A stretch of 9,792 nucleotides of DNA. Origin: Mycobacterium paraffinicum. GTDB taxonomy: Bacteria > Actinomycetota > Actinomycetes > Mycobacteriales > Mycobacteriaceae. A model generated the notes under the pieces. That model was not told the DNA's origin and ran no database searches. It worked only from the letters and a program-made list of their open reading frames with translations. Shown here in pieces: positions 1 through 7,182 of this stretch. A program made the translations under genes and the position numbers. Where the stretch lies: assembly GCF_001907675.1 (NCBI RefSeq), contig NZ_MPNT01000065.1, positions 1-9,792 of the forward strand. The letters run 5' to 3'. The number at the start of each line of letters is the position of its first letter. Position 1 is the stretch's first letter.

Positions 1-1
1 G

Positions 2-3000
2 CCCCAGGATCATCAAGCCGGGGCTGTCTTGGAGCTTCAGCGGAACGGGGCCCAGTTCGTGTCGCTCGCCGATTGCGAAAGCGATGGACAGGTCGTCGCC
101 GCTCGGATGCGCGGCGGCGTACTCCAGAATCGCCCGCAACTCCACCCGCTGCGGAAGCCGTTGCAGGGTAGCGTGTTTCGTCACCCCCGCCACATCGGCG
201 ATCCGCGCGCCGACGTCGACGATGCTCACCAGCGTGCCGGTGGCGGGGTCGGAGAGCGCCGGAACCCCGACGCGGAGCTCGTGCAGGCTGTCGGTCAGTC
301 CGAAGCCCGGACGGTTCAGCGTTCGCCGCGCGGCGTCACGCGATTCGAGCGACGAATGCCCCATCTGGCTCTCGCTGGGGTCGGCCAGCCGCAATTGGAT
401 TCGGGCAGTGGCATTCTGCAGCAGGCTCTGCCGTTGTCCGTGGATCCAGCCACCCGCGCTGCACATCACGTGCACGCCATACTCGGGACCGCGGCTGCTC
501 AGCGAGATGATCCGATCCCCCAGGATGGTGTCTTTCGAGTAGACGTCGTCATAGTCGTCTACCACGACGAAGACATCACCGAATGGGTCGTTGGGATCGG
601 TACCGCCCAAACCGTCGCTGCCCGGCCCGAACCGGCGTTCCCGGAAGCCGTCGAGGTCGATCCGCAGCCGGCGGAACGAGTCCTCGCGCGAGTCGATCAG
701 GGCGTCCATACTGCTCAAGATCCGCTCGATGCCCTCGGCGTCCTTCGGGGAGACGATGTCGGTGACGTGTGGCAGCGAGGCCACCTGCGCCAGCGTCGCA
801 CCGCCGATGCAGAAGAACGTGACGCGCGCCGGGGTGTACATCGTTGCCGCCGAGGACATCAGCGTCATCAGGGTGGTCGTCTTGCCCCGCTGCTTGGCCC
901 CGACCACGATGACGTTGCTGCGCAGCGCATCGACCGCGTGGACCACCTGCTTGGACTCCTCCGGAATGTCCATCACGCCCACCGGGAACATCAGCCCCGG
1001 ATTGTCGCCGTAGTCGACATGCCACGGCTTGCCGCGGTAAGCGGCCACCAGAGTGTCGATGGGCTCGGGGTCCTCAAGCGGCTCCAACCACGGCCGCCGC
1101 GGTGACCGGTGCGGGACCTGATGCAGCGACTCCCGCAGCACGTCGACGATCTTCTTTCTCTTGAAACCGTCGTCGTGGTAGAGGAATTCGTCCGGCTCGG
1201 CGTCAACGGCGGCGGCCGCTTGGAGCGCCGCGGCGTCCGATTCATCGAGCGGCTGATACTGCCAGTTGTAGAGCCGGGGCTTGGTCAACGTCATGTCGAC
1301 GGTGGTCGACACCTCCTTGGCCTTCGGCACCACGAATGGCGCCGAGAGGTAGAAGCAGCGGAACGGTTCCAGGTCGCGGGGCCCCACCTTCAATAGGGCG
1401 AAGCCGTTTTCCTTCGACGGCAGGTGGTAGGCGGCGTCCGACCCGATCACCTCGCGGCTGTCGTCGCCGGACTCCGCGCGCAGCGCGATGCGGAACGCGA
1501 TGTTGGACTTGACTTTCTGTAGCGACGACAGATCCAGGCGCTGCCCGCCCAACATGAAGAAGACGTTGGCGCCGCGGCCTTCCTGCCCGATGTGGATGAT
1601 CAGATTGATCCACTTCTCGTGGTTGGCAAAGAGTTCCAGGTACTCGTCGACGATGACGAGCAGGACGGGCACCGGCGGGAGGTCTCGGCCGGCGAGCCGG
1701 ATCTCCTCGTAGTCGTTGGCGTCGCGGGCGCCGACCGAGGTGAACAGCTCATAGCGCTGCTTGATCTCGCCGTCGATGACCCGGCGCATCCGTTCGGCCA
1801 GATGCCGCTCGTCCTTGCCGAGGTTCGACAGCGCGGCCACCACGTGCGGGATGCCCAGAATGTCCTGGGCCGCCGATTCGAACTTCATGTCGACGAAGAT
1901 GACGTTGAACGCCTCCGGGGAGTGCGTCAGCGCAATGCCGTAGACCAGCGAGAGGAAGAACTCCGACTTTCCCGAGCCACTCGTCCCGATGACCACCGAG
2001 TGAAAACCGAAGCCGCCGAAGTCTTTCGCGCGAATGATGATGTTCTGCAACTCGCCCGTGGGCTTCGCGCCGACCGGGATCTCGCACCAGCGCTCGTCGC
2101 CGCGGCCCCGTCGCTCGGCCCATAACCGGTCCACGTCGAGCTCGCGCGGATCGACGATGCCCAGCCCGCGCAACAACTCAGCGGCGCCGCCGGCCGAATC
2201 GGCGATCTCGCTACGGCTCGTCGGCGACCACCGCGCCATCGCCCGCGCATACCGGTAGGCGCGGTGAATCGACAGCTGATCGGCGTGGGCGAAGAACTTG
2301 TCGCGCACCCGCAGCAGTGGCGCGGGGCGTCCGTCTTCGCCGTCGGCGTCGAAGCCGTTGCGGCCGAACATGACTTCGCCGTTGGCGCTTGGGCCGTGCC
2401 GCTCGGTCATTTCGAAGACCTGGTCCTGCGCGAATCCCACCCCCGTGCCCACTCGCGATGCGATGCGCAGCAGGGTGATCCCCGCCTTACCGACCTGGCC
2501 GACCACGCTCTCCCACGCGTCGGGGCTGCCGGTGTTGTCGTCGACGATCACCAAGTGCGGTCCCAGATCCACGGTGCTGGCGCCGGTTTCGAGCGCCGAG
2601 CCCATGGCGGTCGGGCTAGCCGCCGCTAGCGGCGTCCACGCCCCACGCTTGCCTTTCATGTGCAGCTCGGCGCCGAGGGTCTCCTCCAGCTCTTCGGGTG
2701 TGGCGAAGACCAGCCGCCGCCAGCCGCACGCATCGAACAGCTCGTCGTGCAAGTTGTGCGGCAGCCACACCATCCATGACCACACCTCCGGATTGCGGGT
2801 GACCACCATCAGTTTCAGGTCGCGCGGGTTGTGGAACACCGCCAGCGAACACAGCACCGAGCGCAGCAGCGAGCGCAGCCGATCCAGGTCGTCACCGACG
2901 AAACTGAAGCCCGGCGCCGACCGCAGGTTGACCACCTTGGCGATGTCGCGAATCTTGCGCTGTTCCAAGATGAAATCGCGTAGCGCCTGCCCGGTGACGG

Positions 3001-3562
3001 GTTCCAGCTCCTCATCGGAGGCGATGTCGGGCCAGGTCACCGACAACACCGAATCCGGCGCGTGCTGCACGCCGGTGCCGAGCCGCACCTCCAGGAAGTC
3101 CGTGTCCCCACGCCCGCGTTCCCACATCCGCGGGCCGCCGATGATCGCCCCGAGACCACGCGGATCGGAGTGCAGCGCGTTCTGCCATTCGCGTTGCGCG
3201 CAGACCGCGCTCTGGATCTCGTCGCGGTTGCTGTCCAGGTCGCGCAGGTAGCGGCGGCGGCCCTTTTCCATTTCGCCCCAGGTGATCTTGCGCGCCCGCC
3301 CGAAGCGCCCGGAGAACGCGAGCATGCTGAACGCGCCGATGCCCATCAGCGGGAAGAACCCGGTGGACAGGCTTCGCACCCCGGACACGTAGAGCATGAC
3401 GATGGTGCCGATCAGCGCGACGATCAGCGCCGGCACCCCGATCATCACCCAGATGTTGCGCGGCTCCCGCTCCGGCAGGGCGATCGGCGCATTCGGTGCT
3501 ACCCGAACGGGTTTCGGGGGTTCGATCTTCACCCGGTTGATCGGAAACGCTTTCTTGGACAT
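2..3562 (-). CDS. eccC2: EccC2, FtsK/SpoIIIE-type ATPase of the ESX-2 type VII secretion system (3' end outside window)
   Basis: EccC is the membrane-bound motor of ESX systems; it recognises substrate export signals and powers secretion across the inner membrane. I translated the frame by hand from ATG 3562 to the left edge: 1187 codons without a stop. The family is about 1400 aa, so roughly the last 200 residues, including most of the third ATPase domain, are missing. The N-terminus (MSKKAFPINRVKIEPPKP) is followed by two hydrophobic segments at about 37-58 and 66-84. ATPase domain 1 has a canonical Walker A, GTSGSGKS (526-533, K532), and Walker B VLLVIVDEYLEL, with D639 and the catalytic-type E640. 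Domain 2 has a variant P-loop, GAKQRGKT (888-895), and Walker B VFVVVDDYDD (997-1006) with Asp in place of Glu. The visible protein ends at LMILG, just where a third P-loop should begin. The start lies 3 bp after the eccB2 stop and has a strong Shine-Dalgarno, so the two genes are cotranscribed. The subtype 2 call depends on the neighbouring EccB2. Confidence 0.93.
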   Translation of the reverse strand, partial: MSKKAFPINRVKIEPPKPVRVAPNAPIALPEREPRNIWVMIGVPALIVALIGTIVMLYVSGVRSLSTGFFPLMGIGAFSMLAFSGRFGRARKITWGEMEKGRRRYLRDLDSNRDEIQSAVCAQREWQNALHSDPRGLGAIIGGPRMWERGRGDTDFLEVRLGTGVQHAPDSVLSVTWPDIASDEELEPVTGQALRDFILEQRKIRDIAKVVNLRSAPGFSFVGDDLDRLRSLLRSVLCSLAVFHNPRDLKLMVVTRNPEVWSWMVWLPHNLHDELFDACGWRRLVFATPEELEETLGAELHMKGKRGAWTPLAAASPTAMGSALETGASTVDLGPHLVIVDDNTGSPDAWESVVGQVGKAGITLLRIASRVGTGVGFAQDQVFEMTERHGPSANGEVMFGRNGFDADGEDGRPAPLLRVRDKFFAHADQLSIHRAYRYARAMARWSPTSRSEIADSAGGAAELLRGLGIVDPRELDVDRLWAERRGRGDERWCEIPVGAKPTGELQNIIIRAKDFGGFGFHSVVIGTSGSGKSEFFLSLVYGIALTHSPEAFNVIFVDMKFESAAQDILGIPHVVAALSNLGKDERHLAERMRRVIDGEIKQRYELFTSVGARDANDYEEIRLAGRDLPPVPVLLVIVDEYLELFANHEKWINLIIHIGQEGRGANVFFMLGGQRLDLSSLQKVKSNIAFRIALRAESGDDSREVIGSDAAYHLPSKENGFALLKVGPRDLEPFRCFYLSAPFVVPKAKEVSTTVDMTLTKPRLYNWQYQPLDESDAAALQAAAAVDAEPDEFLYHDDGFKRKKIVDVLRESLHQVPHRSPRRPWLEPLEDPEPIDTLVAAYRGKPWHVDYGDNPGLMFPVGVMDIPEESKQVVHAVDALRSNVIVVGAKQRGKTTTLMTLMSSAATMYTPARVTFFCIGGATLAQVASLPHVTDIVSPKDAEGIERILSSMDALIDSREDSFRRLRIDLDGFRERRFGPGSDGLGGTDPNDPFGDVFVVVDDYDDVYSKDTILGDRIISLSSRGPEYGVHVMCSAGGWIHGQRQSLLQNATARIQLRLADPSESQMGHSSLESRDAARRTLNRPGFGLTDSLHELRVGVPALSDPATGTLVSIVDVGARIADVAGVTKHATLQRLPQRVELRAILEYAAAHPSGDDLSIAFAIGERHELGPVPLKLQDSPGLMILG

Positions 3563-3565
3563 CGC

Positions 3566-5053
3566 CTAACCTCCCACCTTCGCCGATGTCGTTACGACAG
3601 CCGCCCTGCCCAGCGCGGGCACGGTGTCGCGAGCCACGAGCGCGGCCTCCCGCGACAACGCCGGGCCCGCAGCGAAAGTGCGCAGCAACGGCCACGGCGC
3701 CTGCACCGCCGAGGCGGGATCCAGCCCGAGCGCGCGCATCGTGTCGTCGTTGGCGGCGATGCCGAACCGCACGCCGTTGTCGGACACCCAGAACAAGGAT
3801 TCGCGGGAATCCGAGGTGATCACCCCGCTGGTGGAGGTGACGAAGTTCGCCGCCCCCGGCAGCACCAGCACCTGGTTGGCGACCACCGACGCCGGGTCGC
3901 GGTCGTCGCGCACCAGGTGCACGATCCGGTCGTCCAGGTAGGAGTACACCGGAAGCCCCCGCCCGCTGTAGATGACGACGCGGGCCTGCGGATCCGTCGA
4001 GCCCTTCTCCCAACTGACGCAGGTGGCCGGGTTCGCGGCGGTATCAACGAAATTCAAGCGTTTGGTCGGGTAGTAGTCGACGGGCAGGGAATTCACCTGG
4101 GGGATGTTGACCAGCACATCGGGAGTCACCACGCGCGGTGCCGTCGACCCGTAGGAGTTGGCGCTGCGGAGCAGATCGGCGACGAAGCTCGTGATCTTCT
4201 GCACCCCATCGGGCAACAGCACATAGAACTGCTTGCCGCCGCCCGCGGTTTGGGCCTGCAACACCGCACCCACCTGTGAACCCGAAACCCAGGTCGACGG
4301 GGTGCCCGCCTGGGGAACGTCGGGGACGCGCAGCGGCTCGGTCGCGGGCAGTCCGTCGTACAGGGCGCGCGAAATCTCCACCGGCGACGTCACTCCCGGG
4401 TCCAGCCCCAGGCTCAGCGTGATCGCTCTGCTGGCCGGATCGACCTGCGAGCGTTTGCCGCCCCAGATCACGTACGTGTTGCCCTCGAAGGTCGCGAGCA
4501 CGCCGGCGTCCTCGGCCAGCGGCGCCGCGCGGTCACCCCCGTTGAGCGTGCCCGCGATGGATGTGACGACCGGCTTCTCCCCGCTGCGCGGGCGGCCCGC
4601 CGTGTCGCACACCGCCCAGGCCGAAATCGTGCCGCGGTTCACCGGCATCGCCGCGGGGGCGCCGGGGATGCCGATCAACGGGCCCGTCGGATACTTCGCG
4701 ATCTCGCTGCGCTTGACCCACGTCGGCGGGTTCGCCGTCCCGGTGGCCAGCCGGGCGGATGTCAGGTTCAGGGCCGGGTAGAGCCGGCCGTCGATGCGGG
4801 CGTAGATCGCCCCGGAATCGCGGTCGCCGATGATCGCTGATTCACCCACGGCGCCAGTCGGTTTCAGCACATTCAGCAGCAGCATCCACCCGGAGGCGAT
4901 GGCCACCAACAGGATCGACAACATCAACGCCGCGGTCTGCTTGCGGTCGTCGTGTTTCATCCGCACCGAGAATCGGGTGGTCGCGGCGCGCAGTCGTCGG
5001 TTGTAGAAGAGGTGACCGGAATTCTGATCGCGGTTGGACAAACTCAGCGGCAT
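3566..5053 (-). CDS. eccB2: EccB2, membrane-anchored periplasmic core component of ESX-2
   Basis: EccB is part of the EccBCDE core complex of type VII secretion, with one N-terminal membrane helix and a large periplasmic domain. The 495-aa product begins MPLSLSNRDQNSGHLFYNRR, which I recognise as essentially the N-terminus of M. tuberculosis EccB2 (Rv3895c, also 495 aa from memory). A basic cytoplasmic N-terminus (about 1-39) precedes a single transmembrane segment at about 40-60. The periplasmic part contains the family-typical stretch YPALNLTSARL and two cysteines (C149, C345) at the positions of the disulfide conserved in EccB proteins. The frame is open upstream to 5248, but ATG 5053 is chosen because it matches the conserved N-terminus, has AAGGGG 8 nt upstream, and starts 2 bp after the previous gene's stop. 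It sits between the transglycosylase gene and eccC2 in one operon. No frameshift or loss was seen. Confidence 0.95.
   Translation of the reverse strand: MPLSLSNRDQNSGHLFYNRRLRAATTRFSVRMKHDDRKQTAALMLSILLVAIASGWMLLLNVLKPTGAVGESAIIGDRDSGAIYARIDGRLYPALNLTSARLATGTANPPTWVKRSEIAKYPTGPLIGIPGAPAAMPVNRGTISAWAVCDTAGRPRSGEKPVVTSIAGTLNGGDRAAPLAEDAGVLATFEGNTYVIWGGKRSQVDPASRAITLSLGLDPGVTSPVEISRALYDGLPATEPLRVPDVPQAGTPSTWVSGSQVGAVLQAQTAGGGKQFYVLLPDGVQKITSFVADLLRSANSYGSTAPRVVTPDVLVNIPQVNSLPVDYYPTKRLNFVDTAANPATCVSWEKGSTDPQARVVIYSGRGLPVYSYLDDRIVHLVRDDRDPASVVANQVLVLPGAANFVTSTSGVITSDSRESLFWVSDNGVRFGIAANDDTMRALGLDPASAVQAPWPLLRTFAAGPALSREAALVARDTVPALGRAAVVTTSAKVGG
3569..3575 (-). promoter_or_regulatory. Shine-Dalgarno of eccC2
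   Basis: Read on the minus strand this is GGGAGGT, 6 nt upstream of the eccC2 ATG at 3562. It lies inside the end of eccB2 and fixes the eccC2 start. The overlap with the upstream stop region suggests translational coupling. Confidence 0.75.
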
Positions 5054-5055
5054 GC

Positions 5056-5964
5056 TCAGTACCCCTTGGGTGCTCGGCGGGGATCGGCCTGCTGAATCCG
5101 CTCGGCCAAATTCGATGCGTCGGCGGAGACGCCATAGCGACCCATCGCATAGTTGATGAACGCGCACGCCTGGGCCACGAGGTTGTGGATATCCCGCGAC
5201 GTTCCCGGCTCGTGATAGGCAGCGAACGTTGGGCCGATGAACTGCCATGCGCCCTTGCTCGGTGTGCCCCGTGCCGCGTTGGAGTCCCAGCCGTTGATCG
5301 CGGCGGCGTTGTAATTCGACTCGCGCCGGGCCACCAAATCCATGCCACGCTCCCAGCGGGCCCGCGCACCCGGGTCGTGAATACCCTTGATGTCCAAGGC
5401 CTTACGGATCGCCGCAACGACCGCCGCCCGCCCGTTGCCCTGATCGCGTTGCATTGCCGCCCGCCTTTGCCGGTAGCGCAGCCGCCTTATTCGCAGGGCC
5501 AGGAGCCGGGCCCGCCGGCGGGTGTTCAGGATGTGTCGATGCTGGGTGCGCAACCTGGCCGCCATGCGGGCCATCGCCTCGCGGCGCGCCAAGGGGGTGT
5601 CTGCGGGCGACGTCGTGTCGGCCTTGGCGTCTTCCAAGACTCTTCGCGTTGCCGTTCTTGCGTGCCCATGGTCGGCGCGCGCCGCCGCGATGATTTCCGC
5701 GAGCGCGAGGTCGGTGTCGGCGGACCGGCGGAGCGTGGTCAGCGTGTCCGCCGACCTCGTCGCTGCGGCGGCGGGAAGGCCGTCGGTCCTGACGTCGGGC
5801 CGTTCGTGGGTGCCGGCGACTGGAGCGGCGATGGTCTCGCCCGCGAACAGGCCGTGGCCGCGAGCCAGCGCCGTCACCGCCTGCACCGTCAGCGGATCAG
5901 TCACCGACTGCCCCACCCTGGTCCCCTTTGCGCCCATCCGTCCTGGACACCCGAGTACTCCCAC
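5056..5964 (-). CDS. SLT-type lytic transglycosylase-like protein in the ESX-2 operon (Rv3896c position)
   Basis: The C-terminal third (about 185-285 of 302) looks like a soluble lytic transglycosylase / lysozyme-like domain of the kind found at the ends of phage tail tape-measure proteins. The signature is ARRESNYN with probable catalytic E215, then AINGWDSNA, GTPSKGAWQFI and PTFAAYHEPG. Such enzymes cleave the glycan strands of peptidoglycan. The N-terminal 180 residues are Ala/Arg-rich and probably helical, ending in a very basic stretch (about 148-173); this could be a DUF4226-like region, but I am unsure. I see no signal peptide or membrane helix. The start is uncertain: GTG 5964 gives 302 aa, the length I recall for Rv3896c, but has poor ribosome-binding context. 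ATG 5937 also has a poorly spaced one. GTG 5904 (product starting VTDPLTVQ) has AGGGTGGGG just upstream and may be the true start. The TGA stop lies 2 bp before the eccB2 ATG, so this is probably the first gene of the operon. Confidence 0.85.
   Translation of the reverse strand: MGVLGCPGRMGAKGTRVGQSVTDPLTVQAVTALARGHGLFAGETIAAPVAGTHERPDVRTDGLPAAAATRSADTLTTLRRSADTDLALAEIIAAARADHGHARTATRRVLEDAKADTTSPADTPLARREAMARMAARLRTQHRHILNTRRRARLLALRIRRLRYRQRRAAMQRDQGNGRAAVVAAIRKALDIKGIHDPGARARWERGMDLVARRESNYNAAAINGWDSNAARGTPSKGAWQFIGPTFAAYHEPGTSRDIHNLVAQACAFINYAMGRYGVSADASNLAERIQQADPRRAPKGY
5062..5067 (-). promoter_or_regulatory. Shine-Dalgarno deciding the eccB2 start
   Basis: On the minus strand this reads AAGGGG with 8 nt to ATG 5053. 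It supports the internal ATG over the upstream in-frame start at 5248, which lies within the preceding gene. Confidence 0.65.
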
Positions 5965-5986
5965 ACCCTCTGGTCGCGAAAACCCG

Positions 5987-6026
5987 TGTCAATAGCATGC
6001 ACGAATCCGCGGTTCCGCTGTCAATA
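5987..6026 (-). promoter_or_regulatory. Candidate promoter/operator region: paired TTGACA-containing repeats
   Basis: The 8-mer TGTCAATA (plus strand) occurs at 5987-5994 and 6019-6026, 32 bp apart, about three helical turns. On the minus strand each copy reads TATTGACA and contains a perfect sigma-70-type -35 hexamer facing the slt-eccB2-eccC2 operon. I could not find a convincing -10 box at 16-19 bp from either, so this may be a promoter with a weak -10 or a protein-binding direct repeat. Confidence 0.3.
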
Positions 6027-6085
6027 ACGAGTGACCCGAACTCGCTTGATTACGTAGCGACACTACTGCCGGACGCATGTCCCAA

Positions 6086-6108
6086 CCACTCACCTGCAGG
6101 TGGAGTGG
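6086..6108 (-). terminator. Candidate transcription terminator hairpin after the 314-aa gene
   Basis: The arms CCACT+CACC and GGTG+AGTGG pair with a TGCA loop and one bulged G. This gives a 9-bp stem (or a 12-bp perfect palindrome core, CACCTGCAGGTG). It begins 8 nt beyond the stop of the minus-strand gene. No U tract follows, which is common in mycobacteria, so the terminator role is inferred. Confidence 0.5.
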
Positions 6109-6116
6109 GAACGGCG

Positions 6117-7061
6117 CTATTCCTTCGCCTCGTCGTCGGCGGGCATGATCACGATTCGCCGATTGGGGCGGTTGGTGACGACGGTGGGTTTCTCCTCGCC
6201 CGGTTTGGGACCTGGAGTGTTCGGCGGCATCGTCAGGCGGCCCTTGACGGGCTGGCCATTGGGGACACCCGGGGCCGAGATTCGCTTCTCGGGTGGCTTC
6301 TCTTTGTTGCCGCCTTCGCCACCGGCGCCCATCGCGCCCGGTGGCATCATCCCCATGCCACCCATGCCGGTCTGCCCCGACATCGTCGGCGCGCCACCGG
6401 CCGGTGGCATCGGGACGGCCTTGGCGGCCCCGGCCGGGGTCGTCGGCGGGGAGGAGGTCGGCACCGGGGGCGGACCAAGCGAGCTGGCCGGGGTTGTGCC
6501 CCCGCCGCCACCGAGACCCGCGCCGCCGCCCAATCCCGCGCCGCCGCCGGCTCCGGAGCCGGGGCCGACGCTGTCGACCAGATGCGCCGCGTCGGCGAGG
6601 CCGGCACCGTGAGCGCCGCCCTGAACCGCGCTCATCAGCGGCTGGATCGCGCTCTGGCCGGCCTGCATCGCCTGCTGCGGCAGCTGCGTCAGCGGGCCCA
6701 TGATGCCGCCGACCGCGCCTCCGAGCGCGCCCGTGATGCTTTGCAGCATCTGTTGCATCATCTGCGGGGCTTGTTGGCCGACGTTTTGCATCTGCTGCTG
6801 CGATTCGGCCTCGTTGGCGGGGAATTTCGCGGCTGCGTCGGCGGCATGGGCGCGACGGTCTGCGTCTGCTGCTGCGGCGTCGGCGGCGTCCTTTGCGACG
6901 CCGCCGTTGGCGGCGGCTTCAAGGGCTCCTCGTTTGACGTCGGTCGGGCTGGTTCCGCCCACGGAAACGGGGAACGGCATCGGCGGCGGCGCTTCAGGCG
7001 CGCCAACTAGCCCTCCCAATACGGCTGGAGCGCTTTTGATGGTGCCATCGCCCCCGGACAT
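6117..7061 (-). CDS. Gly/Pro/Gln/Met-rich ESX-2-associated protein of unknown function (Rv3897c-Rv3898c position)
   Basis: Unknown function; 314 aa. The start is ATG 7061 (MSGGDGTIKS), chosen over the upstream in-frame start at 7088 because GGAGGTG lies 5 nt before it. Visible regions: a Pro-containing head (1-40); an Ala/Asp-rich probable helix (about 45-80); a Gln/Met-rich, possibly amphipathic segment with MQNVGQQ and MMQQMLQ (about 88-146); a Gly-rich tract with AGLGGG twice (about 165-187); a Pro/Thr linker; GMGGMGMMPPGAMG (232-245); and a charged tail ending RRIVIMPADDEAKE. The low-complexity, Met/Gly-rich C-terminus resembles ESX secretion-associated (Esp) proteins such as EspB and EspA in style only. 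There is no signal peptide, WXG motif or clear YxxxD/E. It has its own leader and a following hairpin, so it may be monocistronic. From memory, M. tuberculosis annotates two genes here, Rv3897c (210 aa) and Rv3898c (110 aa), whose summed length is close to this single ORF. Confidence 0.85.
   Translation of the reverse strand: MSGGDGTIKSAPAVLGGLVGAPEAPPPMPFPVSVGGTSPTDVKRGALEAAANGGVAKDAADAAAADADRRAHAADAAAKFPANEAESQQQMQNVGQQAPQMMQQMLQSITGALGGAVGGIMGPLTQLPQQAMQAGQSAIQPLMSAVQGGAHGAGLADAAHLVDSVGPGSGAGGGAGLGGGAGLGGGGGTTPASSLGPPPVPTSSPPTTPAGAAKAVPMPPAGGAPTMSGQTGMGGMGMMPPGAMGAGGEGGNKEKPPEKRISAPGVPNGQPVKGRLTMPPNTPGPKPGEEKPTVVTNRPNRRIVIMPADDEAKE
6318..6345. repeat. Inverted repeat GCCACCGG ... CCGGTGGC inside the 314-aa gene
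   Basis: Perfect 8-bp arms at 6318-6325 and 6338-6345 with a 12-nt loop. The same arms meet without a loop at 6393-6408. Confidence 0.6.
6393..6408. repeat. Perfect 16-bp palindrome inside the 314-aa gene
   Basis: GCCACCGGCCGGTGGC is its own reverse complement. It encodes part of the Pro/Ala/Gly segment PPAGGAP. It reuses the 8-bp arms of the inverted repeat 50-75 bp to the left. Confidence 0.7.
6499..6552. repeat. 18-bp tandem repeat encoding AGLGGG-type units
   Basis: Units at 6517-6534 and 6535-6552 share their first 14 bases (CCCGCGCCGCCGCC). A more degenerate unit precedes them at 6499-6516. In frame on the minus strand, the two clear units give AGLGGG twice. The period is a multiple of 3, so copy-number changes would keep the frame. 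Confidence 0.6.
6547..6562. repeat. Second perfect 16-bp palindrome in the 314-aa gene
   Basis: CCGGCTCCGGAGCCGG is its own reverse complement and lies in the Gly-rich coding tract next to the 18-bp tandem repeat. Confidence 0.65.
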
Positions 7062-7066
7062 GGCTT

Positions 7067-7073
7067 CACCTCC
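7067..7073 (-). promoter_or_regulatory. Shine-Dalgarno of the 314-aa gene
   Basis: GGAGGTG on the minus strand, 5 nt upstream of ATG 7061. It is a near-perfect match to the anti-Shine-Dalgarno and decides the start against the upstream in-frame codon at 7088. Confidence 0.75.
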
Positions 7074-7103
7074 ACCCCGCTCGCACAACCGACGATCTCT
7101 TCA

Positions 7104-7119
7104 TGTGCGCTCACGCACA
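7104..7119 (-). other. Small hairpin in the leader of the 314-aa gene
   Basis: TGTGCG and CGCACA form a perfect 6-bp stem with a 4-nt loop, about 45 nt upstream of the ATG. It is probably transcribed as leader RNA. Any regulatory role is speculative, and the stem is short. Confidence 0.3.
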
Positions 7120-7182
7120 CGCGATCGATTACTCAATCAGTTTGGCATAGCTGCCTCGAAACGGTATTCACCCTGCATTTCG

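Noticed and set aside
29..1105. Plus-strand open frame (358 codons) opposite eccC2
   Set aside because: It is a shadow of the eccC2 frame; the minus strand carries Walker motifs and continuous EccC-like sequence.
2621..2634. Perfect 14-bp palindrome CGCCGCTAGCGGCG in eccC2
   Set aside because: It is short, lies in a conserved coding region, and is of a kind expected by chance in GC-rich sequence; nothing links it to function.
1..3560. Possible disruption of eccC2
   Set aside because: Codon-by-codon reading found no stop or frameshift in 1187 codons; the gene simply continues past the window edge.
3012..4013. Minus-strand 333-codon frame overlapping eccB2 and eccC2
   Set aside because: It is out of frame with both genes, which I translated intact in their own frames, so there is no frameshifted fusion.
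3062..4279. Long plus-strand open frame (405 codons) opposite eccC2/eccB2
   Set aside because: It is antisense to two clearly conserved genes, is rich in Arg/His/Pro/Gly as expected for high-GC shadow frames, and crosses the eccB2-eccC2 junction without any domain I recognise.
5054..5248. 65-codon N-terminal extension of EccB2
   Set aside because: It lies within the upstream transglycosylase gene in another frame; the ATG at 5053 has a ribosome-binding site and the conserved EccB2 start.
5185..6027. Plus-strand open frame (280 codons) opposite the transglycosylase gene
   Set aside because: Low-complexity Arg/Gly/Pro shadow; the opposite strand has the SLT motifs and operon structure.
5928..7010. 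Plus-strand open frame (360 codons) opposite the 314-aa gene
   Set aside because: It spans an intergenic hairpin and a well-started minus-strand gene, and its composition is typical of an antisense high-GC frame.
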